From assembly GCA_947642555.1 (NCBI GenBank), contig CANRSX010000041.1, forward strand, positions 1 through 37,970: 37,970 nucleotides of DNA. Direction: 5' to 3'. The notes under the pieces were generated by a model. The model did no database searches, was not told where the DNA came from, and was given only the letters and a program-made list of their open reading frames with translations. Origin of the DNA: an uncultured Roseburia sp. (GTDB taxonomy: Bacteria > Bacillota > Clostridia > Lachnospirales > Lachnospiraceae). Shown one piece after another: positions 25,195 to 34,779 of the stretch (position 1 is the first letter of the stretch; each line of letters opens with the position of its first letter). The translations under genes were made by a program, and so were the position numbers.

Positions 25195-27066
25195 ATGGCG
25201 CAGGATAAAAGCCCGCTTCCTTTTCGCTACAAAGACAAGCCGCTCATGGAACATCTTCTGAAGGATGTGCGTCTGGCAATCAGCGACAGCGATGCGCTGG
25301 AGGAAAAAGAGATTGTAAACCGCTTTCTTCACCGTGTGTCAGAGGCGGTTTTGTTTGTCACGATCGGAGGCAGCGGCGTTGGAAAAAGCACATTTCTGAA
25401 CCAGATATTTGCATCCGCATTGTCGGAGCATGAAGTTCCTGAAAGCACAAAAAGCATTCGGGAATTTCGTTATGGTGTGTCGGAGGCGTCCGTACGGGTA
25501 AATGAGCATGTGACGCGTATTTTTAAGAGCAGGGAGGAGCTGGAGGGCCTGCAGATTATCGATATGCAGGGCATAGAGCAGGCAGAGCGGGACGGTGCGC
25601 TGGAATATGTAAAAGAATATCTGTATAAAAGCAGTGTGGTATTCGTCCTGTTTGACGTGCGCAGTGTGAACGATTATGCCGTGTGGGAGCTGCTGGAGGA
25701 GATCGAGACGAGAAAAGCGGTGTTTGTGCTGACAAAATGCGATCTCGCAGAGCCCGAAACCATACAGGAGCGGGAAGGGAAGCTTCGGAAATATATGGAG
25801 GAGGCTGGCATTAAGGCGCCGGTATTTAAGGTTTCCACACAGTGGGAGGGCAGCTTAAAAGAAGTCAGGGAATATGTTCTGAATGAAGTGACGGGCAGCA
25901 GCCCCACGCTGACCAGTCAGCAGGAAAATCTGAATGAATTAAAGAACATGCTCGGACAGCTGTCAGATTCCTTTGAACGCCGCAGGCAGCAGTATGAATC
26001 GGATGCCCTGATTCTGAAAAATATCAGCGTGTCCATGGATACATTTATTCTGAATAACCGAGAAAAAATTGAGGACTTAAAAGCTGCGCTGAGAAGAGAA
26101 ATCGAACAGGAGATCGAAGCCTACAAAAGTGAAGTGATAAACAGGCTGGATCCGCAGAAGATAAAGGAGCGGTTTCCAAACGGCAGCAAGGATATTGAGG
26201 ATTATCTGAATCTGATCAATGAGGGCTACCGAAAACGGATGACCGACAATGTGAACCGGAAAACCCAGATGACGGTTCAGGCATATCTGACAGGGCTGGA
26301 GCGCGTGCTGGAGGAGGCTACAGGCTATCTGAACAGACGGGCGGATATCCTTACGCTCAAAGACCGGTTCTACGGAAGTATGGCGGAGAGCAGAAAAGAG
26401 ATTGCATACCGGGCGTCTGTCGATCTGGAGGTGGCAAAGGATTATTATCACAGCCTTTATGACGCCTCCACCGAACTGTTTTTGAAATTGTGGATGGCAC
26501 GGGAAGAGCGCGACCGCACCATCCGTAGGGCAAAACTGGCAGGGACGGCAGTCGGCACGGCAGGAGGGGCGGCGGCAGGGACGGCAGTCGCCCATACTGT
26601 GGCTCCGGTTGTGACAGATCTGGTTAAATTAGCGATGGGGAAAATTTTGTCAGAGGATCTGACGAAAGCGGTTGCTATGACTCTGAATATCGGAGGAGGC
26701 GTTCTCTGGCCGCTTGTCGGGACGATCGTGGGAGCGCTGGTCATCCGCGGCATTGCCCAGAAAATTGCGGACGCCCACACGCTGCAGGACCTGGAGAAAA
26801 AGACAAAAGAGGCGGTCGGGGAATTTAAGGACGAGGTGGCAAAGACAAAAGCAGCGATGACAGAGCAGATACTGGAGACGATTGAGCAGATGTTCCGGAT
26901 GGAGATCGGGAAGGCGGACAAGTGCTTTGTGGAGTTTCGAATGTCTGTAAATATTGAGGGAAACAATATTGCCAGGCTGGAAGATAAGTTTGCGGTAATC
27001 CGTCAGGATCTGATACAGATAAAAGAGCTGGAGGGGGAAAGCGGTGATTACGGCTATGAGGAATGA
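25195..27066 (+). CDS. Dynamin-like GTPase
   Basis: A 623-residue large GTPase. The P-loop GGSGVGKST (Gly58-Thr66), the G3 motif DMQG (123-126) and the G4 motif TKCD (180-183) form a complete nucleotide site. A long helical, charged region at about residues 235-445 follows. After it come Ala/Gly-rich hydrophobic segments (about 445-525) that could insert into a membrane like the paddle of bacterial dynamin-like proteins, and a last helical stretch. GGGAGTGA lies before the ATG at 25195. The gene heads a three-gene operon and overlaps the next one by 23 bases. Dynamin-like proteins reshape or guard membranes, and some act in phage defence; which applies here is unknown. Confidence 0.85.
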   Translation: MAQDKSPLPFRYKDKPLMEHLLKDVRLAISDSDALEEKEIVNRFLHRVSEAVLFVTIGGSGVGKSTFLNQIFASALSEHEVPESTKSIREFRYGVSEASVRVNEHVTRIFKSREELEGLQIIDMQGIEQAERDGALEYVKEYLYKSSVVFVLFDVRSVNDYAVWELLEEIETRKAVFVLTKCDLAEPETIQEREGKLRKYMEEAGIKAPVFKVSTQWEGSLKEVREYVLNEVTGSSPTLTSQQENLNELKNMLGQLSDSFERRRQQYESDALILKNISVSMDTFILNNREKIEDLKAALRREIEQEIEAYKSEVINRLDPQKIKERFPNGSKDIEDYLNLINEGYRKRMTDNVNRKTQMTVQAYLTGLERVLEEATGYLNRRADILTLKDRFYGSMAESRKEIAYRASVDLEVAKDYYHSLYDASTELFLKLWMAREERDRTIRRAKLAGTAVGTAGGAAAGTAVAHTVAPVVTDLVKLAMGKILSEDLTKAVAMTLNIGGGVLWPLVGTIVGALVIRGIAQKIADAHTLQDLEKKTKEAVGEFKDEVAKTKAAMTEQILETIEQMFRMEIGKADKCFVEFRMSVNIEGNNIARLEDKFAVIRQDLIQIKELEGESGDYGYEE

Positions 27067-28336
27067 AGAACAAAAAGAGCTTATGCAGTGGCTGTGCCGT
27101 ATGGAGAAAATTGCGGTCAGGAGCAACGTAAAGACAAGGCTTCTGGATGCAATCGCGGACTGTAAGAGGGATCTCTCCTCCGGGCTGTCCGGAGAGGAGA
27201 AGCAGAAGAAAATCCGGGAGCTGGGAGCGCTGCTTGAGCAGATAAAAAAGCAGACGGGATATGAACCAGAGGAAGGTGCCGTGGAGACAGAGATCCGGCA
27301 GAAGGCCACAGAAATGCGAAAGCGCTGCAGGCATTCCAACGAGATTCTGAAGCGTGATTTTCAAAATGGAACGGGCGCATATATACTGGAAGCAGAGCGG
27401 TCAATGAATGACATGTGTAATGTATCGGGAAATTATGAGGAGGTGACGCAGCCGGAACGGTTTTTCAATCTCTTTGCGGGAATCGGTCAGAAATTCAAAC
27501 GGCAGATGAATGAGTTCCAAAGGGAGTATATCGCTGCGGTGGATCAGAATTATCAGAATTTGCTGGAACGTCTGCGGGATCTCTTTTCATCGACAGGCCG
27601 TGATCCGGAGACACAGCGGAAGTTTTACAGTACATATTATGAAAATCAGGAGAGCCTGATCAGGAATGTGCAGGGTTATGCGGACAACCTGGAGAAAGGG
27701 GAAGGCGTTATTTCCGAATATGCGCAGAAACTGAATCAATCCATTCAGAAGATCATGAGACGCAGACGGCGAAAAGCGTCGCGCCAGAAATGGCTGCCGT
27801 TTGTTATCATTTTGCTGATTGTGGCTCTTGGCATTACGGGAAGAGCAATCCGTATATACAGGGAGGAAGCGGAAGGAACGGCACAGACGACGGAGAGCGG
27901 GGATGACGGACCGATCGAAAAGCTGCAAATGCACTATGCAGAGTTTCTTATGGAAAAAGGAGAAGAACTTACCGGAGCGGTGGTAAAGGTTGTCACATGG
28001 ATTATGGCAGTGCTGACCATAGGGATACCGGTGTTTATCCTTTTTCTGGTATTGTACAGATTCTGGATCAGGCGTGCAGACAGGCGCTGCCGGGATCAGA
28101 TCATTGAAGATACGGGACGCGTGCAGCGCGCGGCTTTCGAGGAATGGAAACAGAGTAAAAAACTGCAGACGGCAGTGGAAGAGAGCTTTCGGCTGATTGA
28201 AGCTTTTATGGAGAAGCAGTACGGCGATCTGCTGTCTGCGCTGTGGACGGATGAGAAGGAGACGGACGCCCAAGGGGCTGAATTCGTAAGTCTTTGTGCG
28301 GACTGGGAAACTATAAGGCGAAAGGCGGGATTATAA
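27044..28336 (+). CDS. Coiled-coil protein with two membrane segments, partner of the GTPase
   Basis: A 430-residue protein that I do not recognise. Residues 1 to about 240 are charged and mostly helical. A basic cluster, RRRRRKASRQK, precedes a hydrophobic segment at about 249-267. A second hydrophobic segment follows at about 315-343, with a short acidic loop between. The C-terminal 85 residues are helical and soluble. The likely topology puts both large helical parts in the cytoplasm. GAGGGGGA five bases before the GTG at 27044 supports that start over the ATG at 27056. Overlap with the GTPase gene suggests a shared complex at the membrane. Confidence 0.78.
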   Translation: MITAMRNEEQKELMQWLCRMEKIAVRSNVKTRLLDAIADCKRDLSSGLSGEEKQKKIRELGALLEQIKKQTGYEPEEGAVETEIRQKATEMRKRCRHSNEILKRDFQNGTGAYILEAERSMNDMCNVSGNYEEVTQPERFFNLFAGIGQKFKRQMNEFQREYIAAVDQNYQNLLERLRDLFSSTGRDPETQRKFYSTYYENQESLIRNVQGYADNLEKGEGVISEYAQKLNQSIQKIMRRRRRKASRQKWLPFVIILLIVALGITGRAIRIYREEAEGTAQTTESGDDGPIEKLQMHYAEFLMEKGEELTGAVVKVVTWIMAVLTIGIPVFILFLVLYRFWIRRADRRCRDQIIEDTGRVQRAAFEEWKQSKKLQTAVEESFRLIEAFMEKQYGDLLSALWTDEKETDAQGAEFVSLCADWETIRRKAGL

Positions 28337-28885
28337 ATGGCGATTACGATGCCGAAGATCACAAAGCCGTTTTCAAATGCGTTTGCTGACAATACGATCA
28401 AAAAAGCGCTGGAGGAGAAGGAAAAAGAGCGGTCGAAAATCTATGGATTTATCGGGATGGACGTCTATGACCTGTATAAAAAAGGGCAGGCGGATCTTCC
28501 GGAGCTGGAGGTCCATTTTGAGAAAATGAGAGAGCTGGAAGAGGAGATCGCGGAGCTGGAGGCGAAAAAACAGGCGGCGGAGCGGCAGAGCAAAGGGGTA
28601 AAAATCTGCTCAAACTGCGGCCAGCCGGTATCGGCGAAGGATGCTTTCTGCTCAAACTGCGGTCAGCCGGTGGAAGAGGGGATGATGACCTGTACCTGTG
28701 GAAACCGCATAAAAAATGACCTTAAGTTCTGCCCGAACTGTGGAAAGAGTGTGAACGAACTTCTGGAAAACGGCACAGCTGAAAGACAGTTGCCGCTGAT
28801 GCGGTACAGAGAGTGCATCTGCGGTGCAATGGTTCCGGAAGGACAGTTTATGTGTATGGAGTGCGGGAGGAAAATAGAGGATTAG
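28337..28885 (+). CDS. Coiled-coil protein with three zinc ribbons
   Basis: A 182-residue soluble protein. The first 85 residues contain a helical, Glu/Lys-rich coiled coil (ELEVHFEKMRELEEEIAELEAKK). Three zinc-ribbon-like units follow: CSNCGQPVSAKDAFCSNC, CTCGNRIKNDLKFCPNC and CICGAMVPEGQFMCMEC. The second and third have CXC in place of the first CXXC. The ATG directly follows the stop codon of the upstream gene, with only a modest AAAGGCGGG site, so expression probably depends on translational coupling. It is the last gene of the dynamin-like operon and is followed by a terminator. It may be the sensor or adaptor of that system; this is inference. Confidence 0.8.
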   Translation: MAITMPKITKPFSNAFADNTIKKALEEKEKERSKIYGFIGMDVYDLYKKGQADLPELEVHFEKMRELEEEIAELEAKKQAAERQSKGVKICSNCGQPVSAKDAFCSNCGQPVEEGMMTCTCGNRIKNDLKFCPNCGKSVNELLENGTAERQLPLMRYRECICGAMVPEGQFMCMECGRKIED

Positions 28886-28910
28886 TGGGTTTGTTTCAGG
28901 ACTGCACTGG

Positions 28911-28935
28911 GGGAGTCACTCTGTGGCTCCCTTTT
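28911..28935 (+). terminator. Terminator of the dynamin-like operon
   Basis: GGGAGTCAC (28911-28919) pairs with GTGGCTCCC (28923-28931), one G-T pair, a three-base loop, then TTTT. Confidence 0.8.
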
Positions 28936-29001
28936 ATGTTATTCCTCTTTTTCATCGAAGAAACTGTTTCATTTTTTCTATATGAAGTCAATAATGTCAC
29001 A

Positions 29002-29030
29002 TTGACGGATCCCCCTGACATTTTTATACT
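29002..29030 (+). promoter_or_regulatory. Promoter of the GH78-like gene
   Basis: TTGACG at 29002-29007, a 17-bp spacer, TATACT at 29025-29030. The leader is about 75 bases. The 228-base gap before the gene otherwise holds only the upstream terminator. Confidence 0.75.
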
Positions 29031-29113
29031 TGACTTATTCGGTCGTACCCTGCAAAAAAGGGGGCGGCCTTTGCACCGTGAACAGAAGGGATGAAGATCA
29101 GGAGGAGACGCGT

Positions 29114-31453
29114 ATGTGGAAGGAAGCAGTGTGGCTGGGAGTGCCGCGGGAGGAGATTGAGGAAAAACAGATTTATCAGGGCGATATGAACGGGAGATTC
29201 GCATACTACCGGCTGGAACTTAACTTAGAGGAGGCGGGGAAGCTTACGGCGGACATTTCCGCGAATTCCAGGTACCGCCTGTGGGTCAACGGGGAGCCGG
29301 TGCTCTCCGGCCCCTGCCGCAGCAACACGTTCCGGCAGTATTATGAGACCGTGGAGCTGGGGGAGTATCTGCGTCCGGGGGAAAATGTGCTGGCCGCGCA
29401 GGTCCTGTTGTGCGACAGCATGTACGTTAAGGAGGGGCCGGGGGACAACCGCGCGCCCTTAAACAGTGTGGAAACGCTGCCTGCGGGCCACCGGCTGGCC
29501 ATGGAGGGCGCGGTCCGTGACGCCGGCGGGGAAATTATCGCGGAGGTGACCACCGGGAAGGCAGCCTGGAAGGTGTGGCTGGATCATACGTATTATCTGA
29601 CGAAAGAACCGGTGGTCAACGGAAATATGGGAGCCCTGACGGAGACGATTGATTTTCGGCGCACGCTGCCCGGCTGGAAGGAGCCGGATTTTGACGATGG
29701 GGACTGGCGTGCGGCGGAGCCGCTGGATCAGGTGGGAAGCGGCTTTGAGCGGATGTTTGGCATCTTAAAGCGGTTTCAGATGGAGGAGCGCCCGATCCCG
29801 CTGTTATATGAGAAGCAAACGGAGCTGACAAAGGAAGCGGGGGAGCCGGTGATGGGAACGGCAGATGTCATCACTGTGGAGCCCGGGACATCTGTCCGGC
29901 TGCTCTTTGACGGGGAAGGGCTGTTTAATGCCTGTCCGCGCTACCGCATCACAGGGGGACGGGACGCGGAGATCTCCTTTACTTATTTTGAAAAATTTGT
30001 GAAGGAAGGGGAGGAGATTAAGAGGGACGACTATGTGAAGGGGGAGATCGGGGAAGGCGGCCAGCGGGACCGGATCATACTGGCCGGCGGGGAGCTGATT
30101 TATGAGCCCTTCTGGTACCGCACCATGCGCTTTTTACAGGTGGAGATCCGGGCGGCGGGGGAGGCGGTTCATTTTTACCGGCCAGAGATGAGAAAAACCG
30201 GATATCCGCTGAAACCGGAGTCCGCAGTGCGCTCCTCGGAGCCCTGGGTGGAGCGCGTCTATGAGATGTGCGTGAACACGCTCCAGGGCTGCATGATGGA
30301 GACTTACATGGACTGCCCCTTCTGGGAGCAGATGCAGTATCCCATGGACACGAGGCTGCAGGCATTGTATACTTATATATGCAGTACCGACACAAAGCTG
30401 GCGAGAAAGGCGCTGCAGGATTTTCACGATTCCATGCTGCCGATGGGGCTGATCCAGGGCCGGTCGCCCAGCAATCCCAGGCAGGTGATCTCCACGTTTT
30501 CGCTGCATTATATCTTTATGCTGCTGGAGTATTACCGCCGCACCGGGGATGTGGAAATCCTGCGGCTTTACCGGGCGGATGTGGATCTGATCCTGGAGTA
30601 TTATGACCGGCAGATCGGCGGGCAGGGGCTCGTGGAGGATCTGGGATACTGGGATTTTGTCGACTGGCAGGAAAACTGGAAAAAAACCGCCGGCCGTCCC
30701 GGGGCAGTGGCAGAAGGCCCCTCCACCATCATCAATCTGATGTACGGAAAAGCGCTTCTGGACGGGGCCATGATCTGTGAGAAAACCGGCCGTCCCGGGG
30801 TGGCGGAGGAATACCGCAGGAGACAGAAAGAGATCGCGGAGCGGATTCAGGCACTGTGCTGGGACGAAAACCGGGGGATGTACCGGGAGGGGCCGGACTA
30901 TCCGGAATTTACCCAGCACGCGCAGAGCTGGGCGGTGTTAAACGGCATGGTAAAAGGGGAGGCGGCGCGAAAAATTTTGCGGAAAACCTTTGAGGAAGCG
31001 GATGTGCTGCGCTGCTATTTTTCCACCTGCTACGAGCTGTTCCGGGCCTGCGAGGAGGCGGGCTGTTATGAGCTGACCAGGCAGCAGATGGAGTGGTGGA
31101 TCCGGCTTCTGGACGAACACTGCGTCACCTGCCCGGAGACGCCCCATGATTCCAGGAGCGAGTGTCATGCCTGGAGCGCGCTGCCGATGTATGAGCTGCT
31201 GGCCGTGGTCGCCGGGATCCGCCGGGAATCCGGCGCGCCGGAGCGGGTGGTGATCCGTCCGCACATGGACGGTCTGCCGGATCTTTCGGGAAAGATGATC
31301 ACGGAGTACGGGGAGATTACGTTCTGCTACGGCCCGGCGGAAGGCGACCCGGGAATGCGTTACCGGATCAACCTGCCGAAGGGCATGAGCGGGGTGTTTT
31401 ATGCCGGCGACGGGACCGCTTATGAGCTTACGGCCGGGGAAAGGGTGATATGA
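29114..31453 (+). CDS. GH78-like glycoside hydrolase (alpha-L-rhamnosidase related)
   Basis: A 779-residue protein with no signal peptide, so probably cytoplasmic. The N-terminal half is beta-rich with a module like the GH78 N-terminal domain (SRYRLWVNGEPVLSGPCRS). The (alpha/alpha)6 barrel starts near residue 380. Its motif DCPFWEQMQYPMDTR at residues 400-414, with Glu405, matches the general-acid region of GH78 relatives. HAQSWAVLNG and DSRSECHAWSALPMYELL are further conserved barrel elements. A rhamnose-type substrate is a family guess, as the subgroup also takes other sugars. AGGAGG sets the ATG at 29114. The stop overlaps the sensor kinase start by ATGA, which suggests the kinase senses a related sugar. 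Confidence 0.85.
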   Translation: MWKEAVWLGVPREEIEEKQIYQGDMNGRFAYYRLELNLEEAGKLTADISANSRYRLWVNGEPVLSGPCRSNTFRQYYETVELGEYLRPGENVLAAQVLLCDSMYVKEGPGDNRAPLNSVETLPAGHRLAMEGAVRDAGGEIIAEVTTGKAAWKVWLDHTYYLTKEPVVNGNMGALTETIDFRRTLPGWKEPDFDDGDWRAAEPLDQVGSGFERMFGILKRFQMEERPIPLLYEKQTELTKEAGEPVMGTADVITVEPGTSVRLLFDGEGLFNACPRYRITGGRDAEISFTYFEKFVKEGEEIKRDDYVKGEIGEGGQRDRIILAGGELIYEPFWYRTMRFLQVEIRAAGEAVHFYRPEMRKTGYPLKPESAVRSSEPWVERVYEMCVNTLQGCMMETYMDCPFWEQMQYPMDTRLQALYTYICSTDTKLARKALQDFHDSMLPMGLIQGRSPSNPRQVISTFSLHYIFMLLEYYRRTGDVEILRLYRADVDLILEYYDRQIGGQGLVEDLGYWDFVDWQENWKKTAGRPGAVAEGPSTIINLMYGKALLDGAMICEKTGRPGVAEEYRRRQKEIAERIQALCWDENRGMYREGPDYPEFTQHAQSWAVLNGMVKGEAARKILRKTFEEADVLRCYFSTCYELFRACEEAGCYELTRQQMEWWIRLLDEHCVTCPETPHDSRSECHAWSALPMYELLAVVAGIRRESGAPERVVIRPHMDGLPDLSGKMITEYGEITFCYGPAEGDPGMRYRINLPKGMSGVFYAGDGTAYELTAGERVI

Positions 31454-33183
31454 GACCAAAAAGTGTATTCGGGAGACTGTATCTGCTCTTCGGGATCTGT
31501 ATTGCGGTCATTTACATCTGTATGATTGCCGTATTTCTGAAATATGCGCAGATGCAGCGGGAGCAGGAAATCGACAGGCTGGAAAGCGGGATCGGCCAGA
31601 GCGTGTCGCTGTTAGAGCAGCAGCTGGAAACCATCTACGGGTTGGAACAGACGCTGGTCACGGACAGCAGGATAAAAACCCTGGCATATGAGGAGATCAG
31701 TTTTTATGACCGCTCCCAGCTTCGAATGTCACTTGTCGGCCATCTGAAAAGCTTAAAATCCATGAATCAGATGGTGGAGGATATCTGGCTGCTGTTCCCG
31801 AAACAGGAGACCTGTCTCAGCGCCTCCGGCGGCTACCGGCGGATGGATTATACGGCGTTAAACCGGGAGGATGCAGTGCGGGCCAGTATGCTGACCCTCT
31901 CGGAGGGGCAGGTGTGTATGGAGCTGCTGTATCCGCTGACCTTTTCGACAGAGGAGGAGTATCTGCCGGATTACGGGGTGCGGATCATCCTCTCGGAGGA
32001 CTGGCTGGAACATTTTCTGGGACTTCTGGGCGGCGGGGAGAGCGCGGAATATTTTTACGTGCTGGAACACATGGGAGGCCAGTATCTGCCGGGAAGAGAG
32101 GATCAGACGGAGGCGCTGTATCAGGCATGGCGGGCTGCCTGGGAGAAGGCCGGAGCGGAGGAACGCTTTTCGGGAACCTTACGGTGCGGCGGCCTCCGCT
32201 GTCTGTCCGTGTCCAGGCAGCTGCCGCAGTACGGGATCACGGTGACGGTCTGCAGCGATATGGGCAGAATCGATCAGATGACAGGAAAAACGCTGCTCTT
32301 TATGGGCGTACTGCTGCTCTTTATCGGCGGTCTGTTCTTTTTTGTCCTGCTGCGGACCAATGTGGCGGTCAACCGTCCGCTGCAGGAGGTGGTGGGAGCT
32401 TTCGGGGAGGTGCAGAAGGGGAATCTTGACATCCGCATCTTCCATGAACCGCAGGATGAATTCGGCTATATTTACGCGTCTTTTAACCGGATGGTGGAGC
32501 GGATCGTGACGCTGATCGAGAATGTGAAGGAACAGGGGCGGCTTTTGCAGAATGCGGAGCTGATGCAGCTGCAGTCGCAGATCAACCCGCATTTTCTCTA
32601 CAACAGCTTTTACCTGATCCGCATCATGGCGAAAAACGAGTCCTACGAGCAGATCATCCCCTTTGTGACCTCGCTGGCAAAATACTACCGTTTTCTCAAT
32701 AAGGAGACGGAGCAGAATATTCCGCTTCTGCGGGAGGCGGAGCATATGGAAAACTACATTGAGATCCAGCAGATGCGCTTCGGCGATAAGATCACGGTGG
32801 ACAGAGGAGAGCTGCCCCAGGAGGCGTCGGATTTTAAGGTGCCGAAGCTGATCTTACAGCCGGTGGTGGAAAATGCCTACAATTACGGGGTGAAAAACAT
32901 GCTGGAGGGCGGAAAGATCCGTATCCGCTATGAGCTCGACGGGAAGTGGCTTCTGATCGAGATCGGGGATAACGGCAGCGGGGGAAGCGATGAGATGCTT
33001 CGCGTGATGCGGGAAAATATCGCAGACTACAAAGGCCGATCCGCGGGACACGCCCTGTCCAATATCGACCGGAGGCTGAAGCTCGCCTTCGGGGAGGAAT
33101 GTGGCATTTTTCTTATGAAAAGCGGGATGGGGGGCCTTACGGTGCGGCTGAAGATGGACACGACGGTACAGCTGTCGTCGTGA
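31450..33183 (+). CDS. YesM-type sensor histidine kinase
   Basis: A 577-residue membrane kinase. Membrane helices at about residues 10-30 and 278-302 flank an outside sensor domain of about 245 residues. A HAMP-like region (NRPLQEVVGAFGEVQKGNLDIRI) leads to the His_kinase domain QSQINPHFLYNSFYLI with His381, then an ATPase domain with LILQPVVENAYNYG and IGDNGSGG. Such kinases normally pair with a YesN-type AraC response regulator that controls sugar uptake and hydrolase genes. None is encoded beside it. It is coupled to the GH78-like gene by ATGA. Confidence 0.93.
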   Translation: MRPKSVFGRLYLLFGICIAVIYICMIAVFLKYAQMQREQEIDRLESGIGQSVSLLEQQLETIYGLEQTLVTDSRIKTLAYEEISFYDRSQLRMSLVGHLKSLKSMNQMVEDIWLLFPKQETCLSASGGYRRMDYTALNREDAVRASMLTLSEGQVCMELLYPLTFSTEEEYLPDYGVRIILSEDWLEHFLGLLGGGESAEYFYVLEHMGGQYLPGREDQTEALYQAWRAAWEKAGAEERFSGTLRCGGLRCLSVSRQLPQYGITVTVCSDMGRIDQMTGKTLLFMGVLLLFIGGLFFFVLLRTNVAVNRPLQEVVGAFGEVQKGNLDIRIFHEPQDEFGYIYASFNRMVERIVTLIENVKEQGRLLQNAELMQLQSQINPHFLYNSFYLIRIMAKNESYEQIIPFVTSLAKYYRFLNKETEQNIPLLREAEHMENYIEIQQMRFGDKITVDRGELPQEASDFKVPKLILQPVVENAYNYGVKNMLEGGKIRIRYELDGKWLLIEIGDNGSGGSDEMLRVMRENIADYKGRSAGHALSNIDRRLKLAFGEECGIFLMKSGMGGLTVRLKMDTTVQLSS

Positions 33184-33260
33184 CCGCGGATGCCGGTATG
33201 CCAGGCTCTTCTGAGGCTCAGAAAACCGGGACAAAATTTTTTTGAAAAGGAGAAAAAAGG

Positions 33261-34721
33261 ATGGCAGAGAACAGACAGGAAGTGATCATCGCCGGCTCCG
33301 GGGCAGCCGGTATGCTGGCAGCGCTTACCCTGGCAAAAGCCGGCGTTCCCTGCGTGGTGCTGGAAAAGGGAACCAGCATCGCGTGCAGCAACGCGGCGCG
33401 GGCGGGAGGCCCGTCCCTCGCGGGGACAAGGCTGCAGAGGGAAGCGGGCTGCCTGGTGGAGGAAGAGCAGCTTTTCCGACATATGTATCGCCATTCCCGG
33501 GGAACCGTGGACGCGGCGCTGCTTCGGAATATCGTAAATGAGGGCAGCCGGGTGGAGGAGCTGCTTCTTTCGGGTGGAATTGAGATGGAGGTGCTGGAGG
33601 ATTCCTACGGCGTCGGTTTCCGGGCGCGGCAGTTTATGACGACAGATATAAAGGATCGCTGGAAGCGCCTCCAGGCGGCGCTGGAAGCGGCGGGCGGCCG
33701 GGTGGAACTGGGCGTGAGCGTGGAGGAGCTGATCCTGGAGGAAGGCCGGGTGACAGGGGTGCGCACGGTAAATCAGGCCACCGGGGAGAAGGAGGATCGA
33801 TACGGCGCGGCAGTCCTGATTGCAACCGGCGGCTACCTGGGGAACCCGGAGATGATGCGGGAGCATTTCGGGGAGGTGACCATCGGCGCCCTGGGAAGTC
33901 CGTTAAGCGACGGGACCGGGATTAAGCTGGTGCTGTCGGCGGGAGGCCGGCTGGAAAAGAACTGGGGAATCTGCGCCAATGAGTTTGGCGGTTACAATCA
34001 TAAAGCGAAACAAAGATTTTCCTACAGCATGCGCTTTGCGATCTGCGGCGGCCTTCTGGTCGACCGGAGGGGAAGACGTTTTATGAATGAGCAGTATATG
34101 TCGGACCAGCCGCTTTCCCTGGGGGGTGAGATGACGCTGCGCGCAGGCGTCTATTACGCAGTGCTCGACCATGCGATGTACGAGGGGATCCTTCGGGCGC
34201 AGACGCTCTATGAGTATTACGGCAGACCAAAGGACTGGTATGTGGGAAAAACCACCCACGACAGGCCGGTGCCCGGTCAGGAGAATATGGAGCAGGCGAT
34301 AAAAGAGGGTTATGCGCTGCGGTGCGATACGCTAAATGAGGCTGCGGAGACGTGGGGGCTTACGGAGCTAAAGCAGAGCGTGGAGGCCTATAATCGGGCC
34401 TGTGAAATGCAGAGGGACGAGCGCTTCGGCAAGGCACCCTTCCTGCTAAAACCGGTGAAACAGGCGCCCTTTTATGTGTTTGAATACGAACCCAGCGCCT
34501 GGTGTACCCTCGGCGGCGTCCGGACGGATGACAGGTGCCGTGCGCTGACGGCGGCTTATGATGTGATCCCGGGGCTGTATGTGGCGGGGGTCGATAACGG
34601 GAGCTGCTACTGTGCGCCTTACTATGACACGGAGGGCGCGTGCTTAGGCGTGGCCTTTGGCAGCGGGATTGTGGCGGCGGAGGCGATCCGGGAGGATCTG
34701 GAATTGAAATCGTATTCGTAA
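33261..34721 (+). CDS. FAD-dependent oxidoreductase (fumarate reductase flavoprotein-like)
   Basis: A 486-residue soluble flavoprotein of the FAD_binding_2 family. The Rossmann motif VIIAGSGAAGMLAALTLAKAG lies at residues 8-28, followed by the Glu of VVLEKG. ATGGYLGNPEMM and the closing VIPGLYVAGVDNG plus GACLGVAFGSGIVAAEAI are family elements. It lacks the FMN-binding domain and signal peptide seen in secreted fumarate reductases of anaerobes. The substrate is unknown; it could be a steroid, an unsaturated acid or a sugar-derived ketone. AAAAGGAG precedes the ATG. It follows the kinase after 77 bases with no clear terminator between, so it may belong to the same operon. Confidence 0.87.
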   Translation: MAENRQEVIIAGSGAAGMLAALTLAKAGVPCVVLEKGTSIACSNAARAGGPSLAGTRLQREAGCLVEEEQLFRHMYRHSRGTVDAALLRNIVNEGSRVEELLLSGGIEMEVLEDSYGVGFRARQFMTTDIKDRWKRLQAALEAAGGRVELGVSVEELILEEGRVTGVRTVNQATGEKEDRYGAAVLIATGGYLGNPEMMREHFGEVTIGALGSPLSDGTGIKLVLSAGGRLEKNWGICANEFGGYNHKAKQRFSYSMRFAICGGLLVDRRGRRFMNEQYMSDQPLSLGGEMTLRAGVYYAVLDHAMYEGILRAQTLYEYYGRPKDWYVGKTTHDRPVPGQENMEQAIKEGYALRCDTLNEAAETWGLTELKQSVEAYNRACEMQRDERFGKAPFLLKPVKQAPFYVFEYEPSAWCTLGGVRTDDRCRALTAAYDVIPGLYVAGVDNGSCYCAPYYDTEGACLGVAFGSGIVAAEAIREDLELKSYS

Positions 34722-34750
34722 CAGACCAGGAGAATGATGAAAAGCAGGGA

Positions 34751-34779
34751 TTGACTTTAAGGGATTTCACTGATACAAT
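34751..34779 (+). promoter_or_regulatory. Promoter of the AbiEi-like gene
   Basis: TTGACT at 34751-34756, a 17-bp spacer, TACAAT at 34774-34779. The -10 lies between two of the operator half-sites. Confidence 0.75.

Noticed and set aside
33184..33260. A terminator between the sensor kinase and the flavoprotein gene
   Set aside because: There is a T run, but the preceding inverted repeats are short and not adjacent to it.
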